A stretch of DNA of 64,000 nucleotides. Origin: Ostreococcus lucimarinus CCE9901 (taxonomy: Eukaryota > Chlorophyta > Mamiellophyceae > Mamiellales > Bathycoccaceae). Of this stretch, positions 48,013 through 55,915 are shown piece after piece (the stretch's first letter is position 1; each line of letters begins with the position of its first letter). Position numbers and translations under genes: made by a program. A model generated the notes under the pieces. That model was not told the DNA's origin and did not search any database. It worked only from the letters and a program-made list of their open reading frames with translations. The DNA lies in NCBI RefSeq assembly GCF_000092065.1, contig NC_009363.1, positions 372,001-436,000 of the forward strand. Reading direction: 5' to 3'.

Positions 48013-48359
48013 CGCGCGCGACGTTCGCGCGCCGTTCGCGCGGCGTCGTGTGCGGCGCGGCGCGCGTCGATCGCGTCGGTGGATAACATTGGCGCCGCGC
48101 GCGAGTGTCAAATCTCTCGACGTCGCGACGACGCGCGGCACACGCGCGCGCGGCGACGCCGAGCGCGCGCGCCAACGGCGAGGATGGTGCGCGCGAACGA
48201 TGCGCGTCGAACGGCGCGCGCGATGCGCGCTCGCGACGCGCGCGCGCGCGCGGCGGGAGATGATTGCGTCGAACGAACGAATGCGCGACGACGCGTTCGA
48301 CGCGCTGACGACGACGCGATGAGGGACTGACGACGGCGCGAACGCGCGAACGCGCGCAG
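48013..48359. other. Divergent intergenic region / probable intron 5' of the MYCBP-like gene
   Basis: 347 bp, very GC-rich, between the RPH1-like ATG and the MYCBP-like coding exon. The right part (about 48187-48359) is probably an intron: CTGAC at 48327-48331, then CGCGCGCAG at the exon edge. The upstream ATG directly followed by GTGCGCG (48184) is a candidate for a first exon of just the start codon. No other gene seen. Confidence 0.5.
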
Positions 48360-49055
48360 AGTTCGTTCGTGAAAGCGGGGTCGTACGACCCGACGCTCGT
48401 GGACGTGGAGCTGACGGCGGAGGAGGCGAAGACGCGGGCCAACCGCCGGGACGCGTTTCGGGAGCACCTGCGCGCGACGCTCGCGGAGAAGGAGCTCGTG
48501 GGGGCGTTCGCGAAGATGTATAGGATGAATGAGAAACCGAAGGATCCGTTACAGTGGTTGCTGGATTACTTTGAACGCGATCAGAGGGAGCATATACGAC
48601 GCGCGGAGGAGACGGCGGAGACGTATCGCTCAGAGTTGCTGAGAGCGGAACAAGAGCGGGATTCGTTGATCGCGAAGATGGAAGTGATGCGGCAAAAGGT
48701 GAGCAATTTGGAGCGCACGGTGCAGGAGCTTCGCGACGGAGGGCGCAAGCACGTCGTGGGAGTGTACGGTGGGGAGGAGATGCCCACGGGGGCCGACGCA
48801 CCCGCGCCCGCCGAAAAGGAGAACGACAAAAAGGAGAAGAAGGAGAAGAAAGAGAAGAAGGAGAAGAAGGAGAAGAAAGAGAAGAAAGAGAAGAAGGAAA
48901 AGGAGAGCGCGGCGAGGCCTCCATCCGATGATGAGTTTTTCGGCAACTCGAAGGAAACCTTCGGGTCGATGAAAATGAAGACGACTCCCGATATGTTCGA
49001 CGACAGCGACAGCTCAAGCCTACCGAAACAACAATCTCTTCGCGATCAAGTGTAA
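48360..49055 (+). CDS. MYCBP/AMY-1-like protein with Lys-Glu repeat (first exon uncertain)
   Basis: About 232 aa. The core (RRDAFREHLRATLAEKELVG, then AFAKMYRMNEKPKDPLQWLL and DYFERDQREH) followed by a coiled coil (YRSELLRAEQERDSLIAKME) matches the size and layout of C-Myc-binding protein AMY-1. A run of KKE units (about residues 157-181) precedes a Ser/Asp-rich tail (DDEFFGNSKETFG). The exon opens SSFVKAGSYDPTLVD with no ATG; an acceptor (GCGCGCAG) and CTGAC lie just upstream, so the start codon is in a short upstream exon, perhaps ATG 48184. Relatives bind AKAPs and occur in cilia. Confidence 0.75.
   Translation, partial: SSFVKAGSYDPTLVDVELTAEEAKTRANRRDAFREHLRATLAEKELVGAFAKMYRMNEKPKDPLQWLLDYFERDQREHIRRAEETAETYRSELLRAEQERDSLIAKMEVMRQKVSNLERTVQELRDGGRKHVVGVYGGEEMPTGADAPAPAEKENDKKEKKEKKEKKEKKEKKEKKEKKEKESAARPPSDDEFFGNSKETFGSMKMKTTPDMFDDSDSSSLPKQQSLRDQV
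48826..48902 (+). repeat. Coding tandem repeat, AAGAAGGAG-type units
   Basis: About eight 9-bp units encoding Lys-Lys-Glu within the MYCBP-like gene, with third-base variation (GAA/GAG). Likely length-variable between strains. Confidence 0.85.
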
Positions 49056-49297
49056 TCGTGTATGTATTCTCAAGCTAAACGATCCGTTCGTGTGCGTCGC
49101 CATCGCTCGGTCGTTTTTTGTGCGGGCGCACGAGTGCCGCCACGACGGGCGCGGGAAAAAGAAGGTAAGAGTGTGTATGGGCAAGCGGTACGCGAACGGC
49201 ACCCGTTTGAACGGCACCGATGTGAAAATGTCTGTTCGCGAAATGTCTGTTCGCGGCGGGACGCGGCGAAGGGAAACTAATGTAAAACGACAAGAGG

Positions 49298-52200
49298 CTA
49301 GGTGTACAGTGAATCGGCGAAGACGATGCCGTGGCGCAGACTCTCCGCGCCTTGCTCGAACTTTTTCGCCAAGCCGTCGTCGCCGACGGCGACGCACGAG
49401 CGATGTAATTCCATCATGAGTTCGTCCAGGCGACGCATGGCGCGAATGATGGTGCCCTCGAATAGATCTGTCTTTTTGACGATTTCGGAAAACGGTTCGC
49501 CTTTGGCCCAGCAGTACACGATTTCGACCATGGTTGGCTTGAATGATTCGACGAAGTCGTCGACTTCGATGTCGATTTTACACTCTTTTTGTACGTTGCC
49601 AATTTCTCGAGCGGCGTCCTGAAGGGCTTTGAGCGGCTTCGCGAGCGCCTTTGCGGATTTATCCATGTTCGATGTGTTGCTTTTCTCTACGGGCATGAAG
49701 CACGACGCCAAGGCAACGAGCTCGTGAGGGCTTAGACCGGCGAATACGCCATTGAACATGAGCTCGGTGACTAGGAGTTCGTCAGCGGTGTCGATTTCGC
49801 ACGCGGCGCGACCTTTCGTCAAAACGACGCCATCATTGTCGATGTGCCCGAGTTTCTTCAAAACTCGACTTCGCGCGCTCAAATCGTCGCGGAACTTTGT
49901 CAACTCGCTCGATTGAATCTGTGTCTCCAGTCTCGACGCTTCAGCGAGGAGCTCTGATTTCTGCTCGATGACGTCGATTTTTGCCGTCATTTCGCTGCGC
50001 TCGAGCGCATCCGCTTCGCTGTACAACGCGTGCGAGTGGAACTTGTCGCGTAACGCGCCAAGTGAACGGTATGTGCGCACAAATGCGACGTCATTAATCC
50101 CCATATCATCGACAGGATGTATTTGCGGAATCACCTGGCCTTTTTCGGTGAGTTTCTTCGTAACAGTTTCGACGGCAATCCAAACGCTTTCGCGCGCTTC
50201 TTTCGTGCGCAAATCACCTGGAAGCGTGAAGCGCATCGCGCTAATAGCATCAACGAGATGTGTGCCCACAGGTACGATTTCCGTTGTGTTCATCTTCAGA
50301 TTCTTTGCGTCCGCAGGCGCAAGTCTACCCTCTGCCGCGCCTGGACCGCAACGAAGCAAACAGTCGAGCACGTGTACGTCGCCACCCTTCGCATCTTTAA
50401 CTGTGGAAACTTGGATGACAACACCCCACCCCCAATTCGTGTCGCCATCTCTTATGCGAACTAGTCTACCCGAAGTGAAGAATCGCAAGCAGTTTGCCGG
50501 TTGGAGCATCGTGCGCAAGACCACTTTCTCGGCTTCGCGATAATCGCGTCTGAGTTTGATATACTCTTGAATCTCTTCGCTACCCACCGACTTTATCTTC
50601 GCCGCCTCCTGTTGTACTTCAGTGAGCCGAGCCTTTAATTCTGGTAACTGTTTGGCGTGCTGAAACTGATGAAACGAGCGAGCGATGACGTACTCTGCGT
50701 CAATCGTCCCCGTCGCGCGTTTTAAGAGGTTCAAAATACTGTAATAACTCAGCTTAAACTCTGAGTTCAACGGCTGCGGCTTCCCAAGAATCATCTCCTT
50801 CATCGCGTGTTCTTCCATGCGCTCATCGCACATGACGATGCAGATACCACGGTCGTCTTTACCACGTCGACCAGCTCGGCCGGACATTTGCGTATACTCT
50901 CCGGGCGCGAGAACGCGCATATCGGTGCCATCAAACTTTTTAACAGCGGTGAAAATGACGGTTCTCGCCGGCATATTCAGTCCCATGGCGAACGTCTCAG
51001 TTGCAAATAAGCACTTAATCAGCGACTCGCCGAACAGAATTTCTATGAGCTCCTTCAAAACCGGAAGTAAACCACTGTGATGAATGCCGATGCCCGCCTC
51101 GAGCAATGGCAAAATCGCTTGCACCGCCGTCAACTGACGGTCTTCTTCGGACAAATTCAGCAGTGCGGCGTTGTACACCTCACGAACCTGCTCAGCCTCC
51201 TCGGGAGTGTTGAAATTCAATTTTGACACGAATTTGGCGTACTCTTCGCACTCGCGTCGGCTAAAACTAAACACGATGACGGGGAAGAAGGTTTTCTCCT
51301 TCACCATACGCACGATGCGCAAAATATCGGCGTCCGCCATCGACCCGCCGCCGCGACCGCCACCGCCACCGCCACGACCGCCGCCGCCGCCGCGTGCGCG
51401 TCCACCGCCACGACCGCGACCGCGACCGCCGCCTCCTGAACCACCGCTCTTCTCAGCCCCATCCGCGATCGCCTGCTGCAACCTCGCAAAATTGTCCGAA
51501 CGAAACTGACTCTGCTCGTTGACGACTAAATGTAAACCGCTCCCGCCCTTGGGAAACGCGTAATGCTGCAGCGGCGTCGGTCGATGATCCGTGTACACCA
51601 CGTGACACGGATGATTATGTAAGCTCGTCACCCACTGCGCGAACTCGAGCGCATTCGGCAGCGTGGCGCTCAAAAACACCAACCGCGCGTCCTTCGGCGC
51701 AAAGATGATCGACTCTTCCCACACCACCCCGCGTTCTCTGTCCCGCATGTAATGCACCTCGTCGAACACGATCCACTTCACCTCGCGAATTACGTCCCCG
51801 CCTCGATATAACATCGACCGCAGCACCTCCGTCGTCATCACGATGCACGTACTATTCGGATTAATCGACGCGTCCCCCGTCATCAACCCGACGTCGCCGA
51901 ATTCCTCGCTCAACTCCCGATACTTTTGATTACTCAGCGCCTTCAACGGCGACGTATATATCACCCGCTGTTTATCCCGAAACGCCATCGCGATCGCGTA
52001 TTCCGCCACCACCGTCTTCCCCGCCGACGTGTGCGCGGCGACGAGCACGCTTTCGTTTCGTTCCAGCACCGCCGTCGCCGCGCGCTGAAACGCGTCCAGC
52101 TCGAACGGGTACTCCTTCGCCCTCGCGCCGTCGTACCGCGGGTCCCGCAGCGCTTTCACGTCGCCGACCCAGTCTCGCGGCACCGCGACTTCGTGCACGC

Positions 52201-52369
52201 AGCTCGTCCTCGCGCGCGCGCGCGCGTCGCCGTCGTCGTCGCCGCCGCCGTCCGCGATTCCATCCGCCGCCGCCTCCGTCGCCTTGCGTCGCTTCGCCGC
52301 GTCGCGCGCGCGCGCCGAGTGTTCGGACGCGCGCGCGTTCGCGCACTCGAGCTCGGCCGTCGCGGACAT
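49298..52369 (-). CDS. MTR4: Exosome RNA helicase MTR4 (Ski2-like)
   Basis: 1023 aa from MSATAELECA. DExH core: AAHTSAGKT (111-119), IVFDEVHYMRD (motif II, 203-206), FLSATLPNA and MSGRAGRRGKDDRG, with the preceding LLPVLKELIEILFGE. The KOW/arch insertion (KVVLRTMLQPANCLRFFTSG onward) and the C-terminal DSHCT domain ending RHGIVFADSLYT identify MTR4 rather than SKI2. It feeds nuclear RNA to the exosome. A striking Gly/Arg-rich insertion (308-343) lies between the two RecA domains. The frame extends 82 codons upstream without ATG. Confidence 0.94.
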   Translation of the reverse strand: MSATAELECANARASEHSARARDAAKRRKATEAAADGIADGGGDDDGDARARARTSCVHEVAVPRDWVGDVKALRDPRYDGARAKEYPFELDAFQRAATAVLERNESVLVAAHTSAGKTVVAEYAIAMAFRDKQRVIYTSPLKALSNQKYRELSEEFGDVGLMTGDASINPNSTCIVMTTEVLRSMLYRGGDVIREVKWIVFDEVHYMRDRERGVVWEESIIFAPKDARLVFLSATLPNALEFAQWVTSLHNHPCHVVYTDHRPTPLQHYAFPKGGSGLHLVVNEQSQFRSDNFARLQQAIADGAEKSGGSGGGGRGRGRGGGRARGGGGGRGGGGGGRGGGSMADADILRIVRMVKEKTFFPVIVFSFSRRECEEYAKFVSKLNFNTPEEAEQVREVYNAALLNLSEEDRQLTAVQAILPLLEAGIGIHHSGLLPVLKELIEILFGESLIKCLFATETFAMGLNMPARTVIFTAVKKFDGTDMRVLAPGEYTQMSGRAGRRGKDDRGICIVMCDERMEEHAMKEMILGKPQPLNSEFKLSYYSILNLLKRATGTIDAEYVIARSFHQFQHAKQLPELKARLTEVQQEAAKIKSVGSEEIQEYIKLRRDYREAEKVVLRTMLQPANCLRFFTSGRLVRIRDGDTNWGWGVVIQVSTVKDAKGGDVHVLDCLLRCGPGAAEGRLAPADAKNLKMNTTEIVPVGTHLVDAISAMRFTLPGDLRTKEARESVWIAVETVTKKLTEKGQVIPQIHPVDDMGINDVAFVRTYRSLGALRDKFHSHALYSEADALERSEMTAKIDVIEQKSELLAEASRLETQIQSSELTKFRDDLSARSRVLKKLGHIDNDGVVLTKGRAACEIDTADELLVTELMFNGVFAGLSPHELVALASCFMPVEKSNTSNMDKSAKALAKPLKALQDAAREIGNVQKECKIDIEVDDFVESFKPTMVEIVYCWAKGEPFSEIVKKTDLFEGTIIRAMRRLDELMMELHRSCVAVGDDGLAKKFEQGAESLRHGIVFADSLYT

Positions 52370-52513
52370 CGCGCGCGTCGCGCGCGCGCGTGCCGCGCGC
52401 GCGCGTCGACGAATGTCGCCGACACTCGCCGACGCGACGTTCGGCGTCGCGCGCGCGCGCGCGCGCCGCGGCGACGCCGACGCGCTCGCGGCGACGCGCG
52501 ACCGTCGCGCGCG
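52370..52513. promoter_or_regulatory. Divergent promoter MTR4 / small nuclear-type protein
   Basis: 144 bp, almost entirely CG-alternating sequence, between two ATGs. No element assigned. Confidence 0.4.
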
Positions 52514-52939
52514 ATGTCGGACGACGACGCGTCGTCGGACGGCGAGGTGTACGCGAACGGCGTCGCGTTCGCGCGCGCGGCGTCCTGGCTCGGCGCGGCG
52601 TCGACGCTCACGCACGACGCGTTCGCGGCGGTGGAGACGCGCGAGAGCGCGCGCGAGGCCGCGGCGCGCGCGCCGCGGTTAGGGCTGGGGGCGACGCGGT
52701 CGAGGGCGAAGGCGACGTGGGAGGAGACGGCGAATCAGGGGGCGACGGCGACGGCGCTGCGCAAGGCGTTGGCGCGAGGACGGCGAGAGGGCGACGGCGA
52801 TGGGAAGCGCGAAAGGGATCGGGCCGCGCGCGAAGAGAGCGAAAGCGAGAGTGAGGACGATCGGTCGAGGGCGGTGGCGCGGGAGAAGAAACGGAAGGGT
52901 AAGATTGGCGTGTACGGCGGAGGGAAACGCGCGAAGTGA
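52514..52939 (+). CDS. Small charged protein, DUF3245-like (tentative)
   Basis: 141 aa: acidic start (MSDDDASSDGEVYANGVAFA), a middle segment APRLGLGATRSRAK, and a highly charged C-terminus (ESESESEDDRSRAVAREKKR, KGKIGVYGGGKRAK). The PRLGLGA core recalls a small uncharacterised eukaryotic family (DUF3245-type), by memory only. The basic tail suggests the nucleus or nucleolus. ATG 52514 is the first ATG. TGTAA follows 21 bp after the stop. Confidence 0.65.
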   Translation: MSDDDASSDGEVYANGVAFARAASWLGAASTLTHDAFAAVETRESAREAAARAPRLGLGATRSRAKATWEETANQGATATALRKALARGRREGDGDGKRERDRAAREESESESEDDRSRAVAREKKRKGKIGVYGGGKRAK

Positions 52940-52960
52940 CGGCGAGAACGAAGAACGCCG

Positions 52961-52965
52961 TGTAA
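52961..52965 (+). terminator. TGTAA polyadenylation-type motif
   Basis: TGTAA 21 bp past the stop of the small charged protein gene; a second copy follows at about 52976. Confidence 0.35.
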
Positions 52966-53002
52966 TGCTACTGTTGTGTAATGTGATTTGAATGGTCCTA
53001 CT

Positions 53003-54847
53003 TCACACGTCGATTGGTTTGTGCACGACGTACTCGACGTCACCGGCGTCGTTGGCGACGGACTCGACTCCGACGCGCTCGAGCAACCGCTCGCTCGCCG
53101 GAACGCGAAGGGCGAGTAGACTCCACGCGAGCACCTCGCAGTCTGCCTCGGAGTACTCGTCCAAATATCGTTCGATGACGTCATCTAATATGTTCTTCAC
53201 GCGCGCGTCGTCTTCGTCGAAGACGAAGTGCAGACGCGCCAGAGATTGAAGGATGGTTTTCGTCTCGAGCGCGGAAGCGATCGGCGCGACGTCGAGGTAC
53301 GCGTACGCGGCCATGCGCGAGGTGTCTTCACCGATATCGTACTCCGCCGCCGCGAACGACCAAAGCATTAACGTGAGGTTTTGAGGCTTCTCCGCGTAAC
53401 CCGAAACGTCGGCGCGAAACCTGTCTCGCGCGAGTTCCAAGAGCTTTGGATTCGTCACGCGAAGCGACGTGAGCGCGTGCATCGTCGGCGCCAACTCGAA
53501 AGGCGCGAACGCGTGCACAGACCGCTGAACCGCACCGCCCAGCGCGTCAAGAAACGTTGAATGAATGTATACGTTATCCTCGCTCGGTCGCATGGTGTTC
53601 AACGACCACGCAATCATTAGAAGAGCGCGTTGGTTGAGGGTGTCGATTTCTTTCGCCAGCGTCTTGCACGCCACGTCGTGGTAATCGCCATCGGCAAAAC
53701 CGACGTGTTCGGCACCGAGCCTGGCGACGGCGTACATATTCATCGCGATATCGCGCGAAGCCACTTTTTCGCCACGATCGAGTTTTGCGCGAGTGACAAA
53801 GTGCAACTCATCCGTGTGCTTCGTCGACACCAAACCGCTCTTCAACGCGTCCATCTTCGCGTAGCTCCACAACAGCGCTGAAACAGCCGCAAAGGGCGTC
53901 GATTCGTCGACTTGCATGATGTGTGAGAATGATGCGATGACTCGCTCCGTTAAAATATCCGTCGCCTTCGCCGAGACAACGTCGTGCAAGATGAACGACA
54001 CTTGCATCGGCGAAAATGCCACCGCGTTATGCGACGCCACGTTCACGAGCGAGGCGATGAAATCCATCGGCACGGGCTCGCCCGTGATTTTATGAATCGC
54101 GATCACGTGCTTCAGCGCCCGACACAGCGTCGCCGCCCCTCGCTTGTCCTTGGCCGAATCCCACTCGACGAAGACGCTCGCCGCCGCGGCGCTCGCGACG
54201 CGCGCAAACTCTCGAAGCGCCCGCATATCCTCCGAGTCCTCGCGCACGTCCCGCCGCCGCCAATAGTTCTCCACGCCCCAAATCGCGCTCGTCACGTCCC
54301 TCGCCGCCGTCGAAGCTTCCCGCTCGCGTTCGATCCGCGCCGCCGCCGCGCGCAGCAACGTAGTCGCCGGCGCGTCGAATCGCGCGCGAGCGGAATCGTG
54401 AAACGCCCGCGCCAACGCCCTCAAACTCATCGTCCCAGACGCGCTTTCGAACGCGTCGCGCAGCTTCGCCGCCAGCGCCTTCCCTCCTTCGCCTTCGAAC
54501 GCGTCGCGAGCGTCCGCCGCGTCGACGCTTCGCAGCGCCGCGAGCGCCGCCGCCGCGCTCACCGCGCTCGTCTCCAACGCCGCGCGGTGCAGCGCGTCCA
54601 CCGTGCGCGCGGTCGCGAACGCCTCGAGGCCTCCGTCGCGATCGATCGCGCGCGCGCGTCGTCGGCGTTCGCGCTTTCGCGCGAGGAGTTCGTCCAAGTT
54701 TAACGACTTTTCGTCGCCGTCTTCACGACCGAGCGACGCGCGCGCGACGTCCGCGCTCGAACCGACGGACGCGCGCGCGACGCCGACGCGCGGCGACGCC
54801 GCGACGCCGCGCGAGGCGGCGGCGCGACGGGCGATTCGAGCGAACAT
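53003..54847 (-). CDS. OPR/FASTK-like organelle RNA-binding protein
   Basis: 614 aa. The first ~60 residues are Arg/Ala/Ser-rich (MFARIARRAAASRGVAASPR), a mitochondrial or plastid presequence. The body is a series of helical repeats with recurring hydrophobic-Trp signatures (AVSALLWSYAKMDAL, AMNMYAVARLG, LMIAWSLNTM, LTLMLWSFAAAEYD, VLAWSLLALRVP), characteristic of octotricopeptide and FASTK-type RNA-binding solenoids that control organelle mRNA stability and translation. A C-terminal RAP domain is not clear. The target transcript is unknown. Confidence 0.78.
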   Translation of the reverse strand: MFARIARRAAASRGVAASPRVGVARASVGSSADVARASLGREDGDEKSLNLDELLARKRERRRRARAIDRDGGLEAFATARTVDALHRAALETSAVSAAAALAALRSVDAADARDAFEGEGGKALAAKLRDAFESASGTMSLRALARAFHDSARARFDAPATTLLRAAAARIEREREASTAARDVTSAIWGVENYWRRRDVREDSEDMRALREFARVASAAAASVFVEWDSAKDKRGAATLCRALKHVIAIHKITGEPVPMDFIASLVNVASHNAVAFSPMQVSFILHDVVSAKATDILTERVIASFSHIMQVDESTPFAAVSALLWSYAKMDALKSGLVSTKHTDELHFVTRAKLDRGEKVASRDIAMNMYAVARLGAEHVGFADGDYHDVACKTLAKEIDTLNQRALLMIAWSLNTMRPSEDNVYIHSTFLDALGGAVQRSVHAFAPFELAPTMHALTSLRVTNPKLLELARDRFRADVSGYAEKPQNLTLMLWSFAAAEYDIGEDTSRMAAYAYLDVAPIASALETKTILQSLARLHFVFDEDDARVKNILDDVIERYLDEYSEADCEVLAWSLLALRVPASERLLERVGVESVANDAGDVEYVVHKPIDV

Positions 54848-54914
54848 GACGAGGTGTGCGGCGGCGAGGCGACGAACGCGGCTTCGCGAGCGAAAACGTA
54901 ATCACTTCTATCCC

Positions 54915-55560
54915 TTACAAAGCGTGGTCGATCAATCCGAAATCTATCGCTTCGTCCACGCCCATATACGTGTCGCGCGCCATCATCGCCTCCAACTCGT
55001 CCGCGTCGCGCCCGGTGTACTTGGCGATGAAACCGACTTGCGCCTTCGCGTTTCTGTTCAACTCCGTGGCTTGAATCTTCACCTCGATGGACGTCCCCGC
55101 CAACCCCCCGAGCGGTTGACTGAGCACGATTCTCGCGCTCGACATCCCATATCTCTTCCCCTTATCCCCCGCCGCGACGAGCATCACCGGCGGTCCCGCC
55201 ACGCACCCGAGCGCGACGGTGCTCACCGGGCACGACACGTACTCCATCGTGTCCAAGATGGCCGTCACGCAATACTGCGTCCCCGCCACGCAGTTCACCC
55301 ACACGCGAATCTCCCCCTCGGGATCCTCCGATTCGAGCTGCAACAATCGCGCGCACGTCTCCGCGGCGACTTGCTCGTCGATCCGCGTCCCCAGGAACAC
55401 GATGCGGTCTCGCGCGAGCGCGCCGAAGACGTCCTCGCCGCCGCCGCGCCCGTCCGGCACCATCACCGGCACCGTCTCCGGCCCGCTCGTGATCGCGCCC
55501 GGTGGCGCGTGCGGTCGACGCGCGCGCGTCGTTCGCGTCGTTCGCATCCCTCGCGTCCCT

Positions 55561-55604
<44 letters not shown>

Positions 55605-55610
55605 GCGCAT
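54915..55610 (-). CDS. clpR: ClpR, inactive plastid ClpP-like protease subunit
   Basis: 231 aa. Clp fold: LARDRIVFLGTRIDEQVA, EIRVWVNCVAGTQYCVTAIL and a C-terminal KYTGRDADELEAMMARDTYM. The catalytic Ser of the GxASM motif is Gly139 (GCVAGPPVM), and the catalytic His of the xHQP motif is Ser164 (VLSQPLGG), so this is a non-proteolytic ClpR subunit of the plastid Clp ring. Residues 4-16 are a run of Thr encoded by a GTC-type microsatellite at the start of the presumed transit peptide. The start could also be at Met22. Confidence 0.9.
55563..55602. repeat. GTC/GAC trinucleotide microsatellite in the ClpR 5' coding region
   Basis: About 13 uninterrupted GTC units (ACG-type Thr codons on the minus strand). 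Prone to length change without frameshift. Confidence 0.9.
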
Positions 55611-55915
55611 GATGGATGCGAAACCCTACGCCCGTTCGCCGCGTCTTCGCGCGTCTTCGCGCGTCTTCGTCACCGCGTTCGCGCGTCTTCGTCACCGCGG
55701 TCGCGCGTTCGCGTCGCGCGTCCTCGTCTCGCGCGCGCTCGACCGTCGCGCGCGCGCGTCGCGGTGTGCGCGCCGGACGCGCGCGCGCGGGGGTCGCGGC
55801 GAGACCGACGACACGAAGCGACAACACGGACCATCCGAGCGCCCGATGGTGTTGGCGCGCGCGCGACCGCGACGGCGCGCCGGACGCGCGCGCGCGACGG
55901 CGACGCGACCGCGGC
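55611..55915. promoter_or_regulatory. Divergent region ClpR / SLC44
   Basis: 305 bp between the two ATGs. It contains imperfect copies of TTCGCGCGTCTTCG (about 55635-55740) on the ClpR side and is otherwise GC-rich. No gene seen; the open frames here are compositional. Confidence 0.4.
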
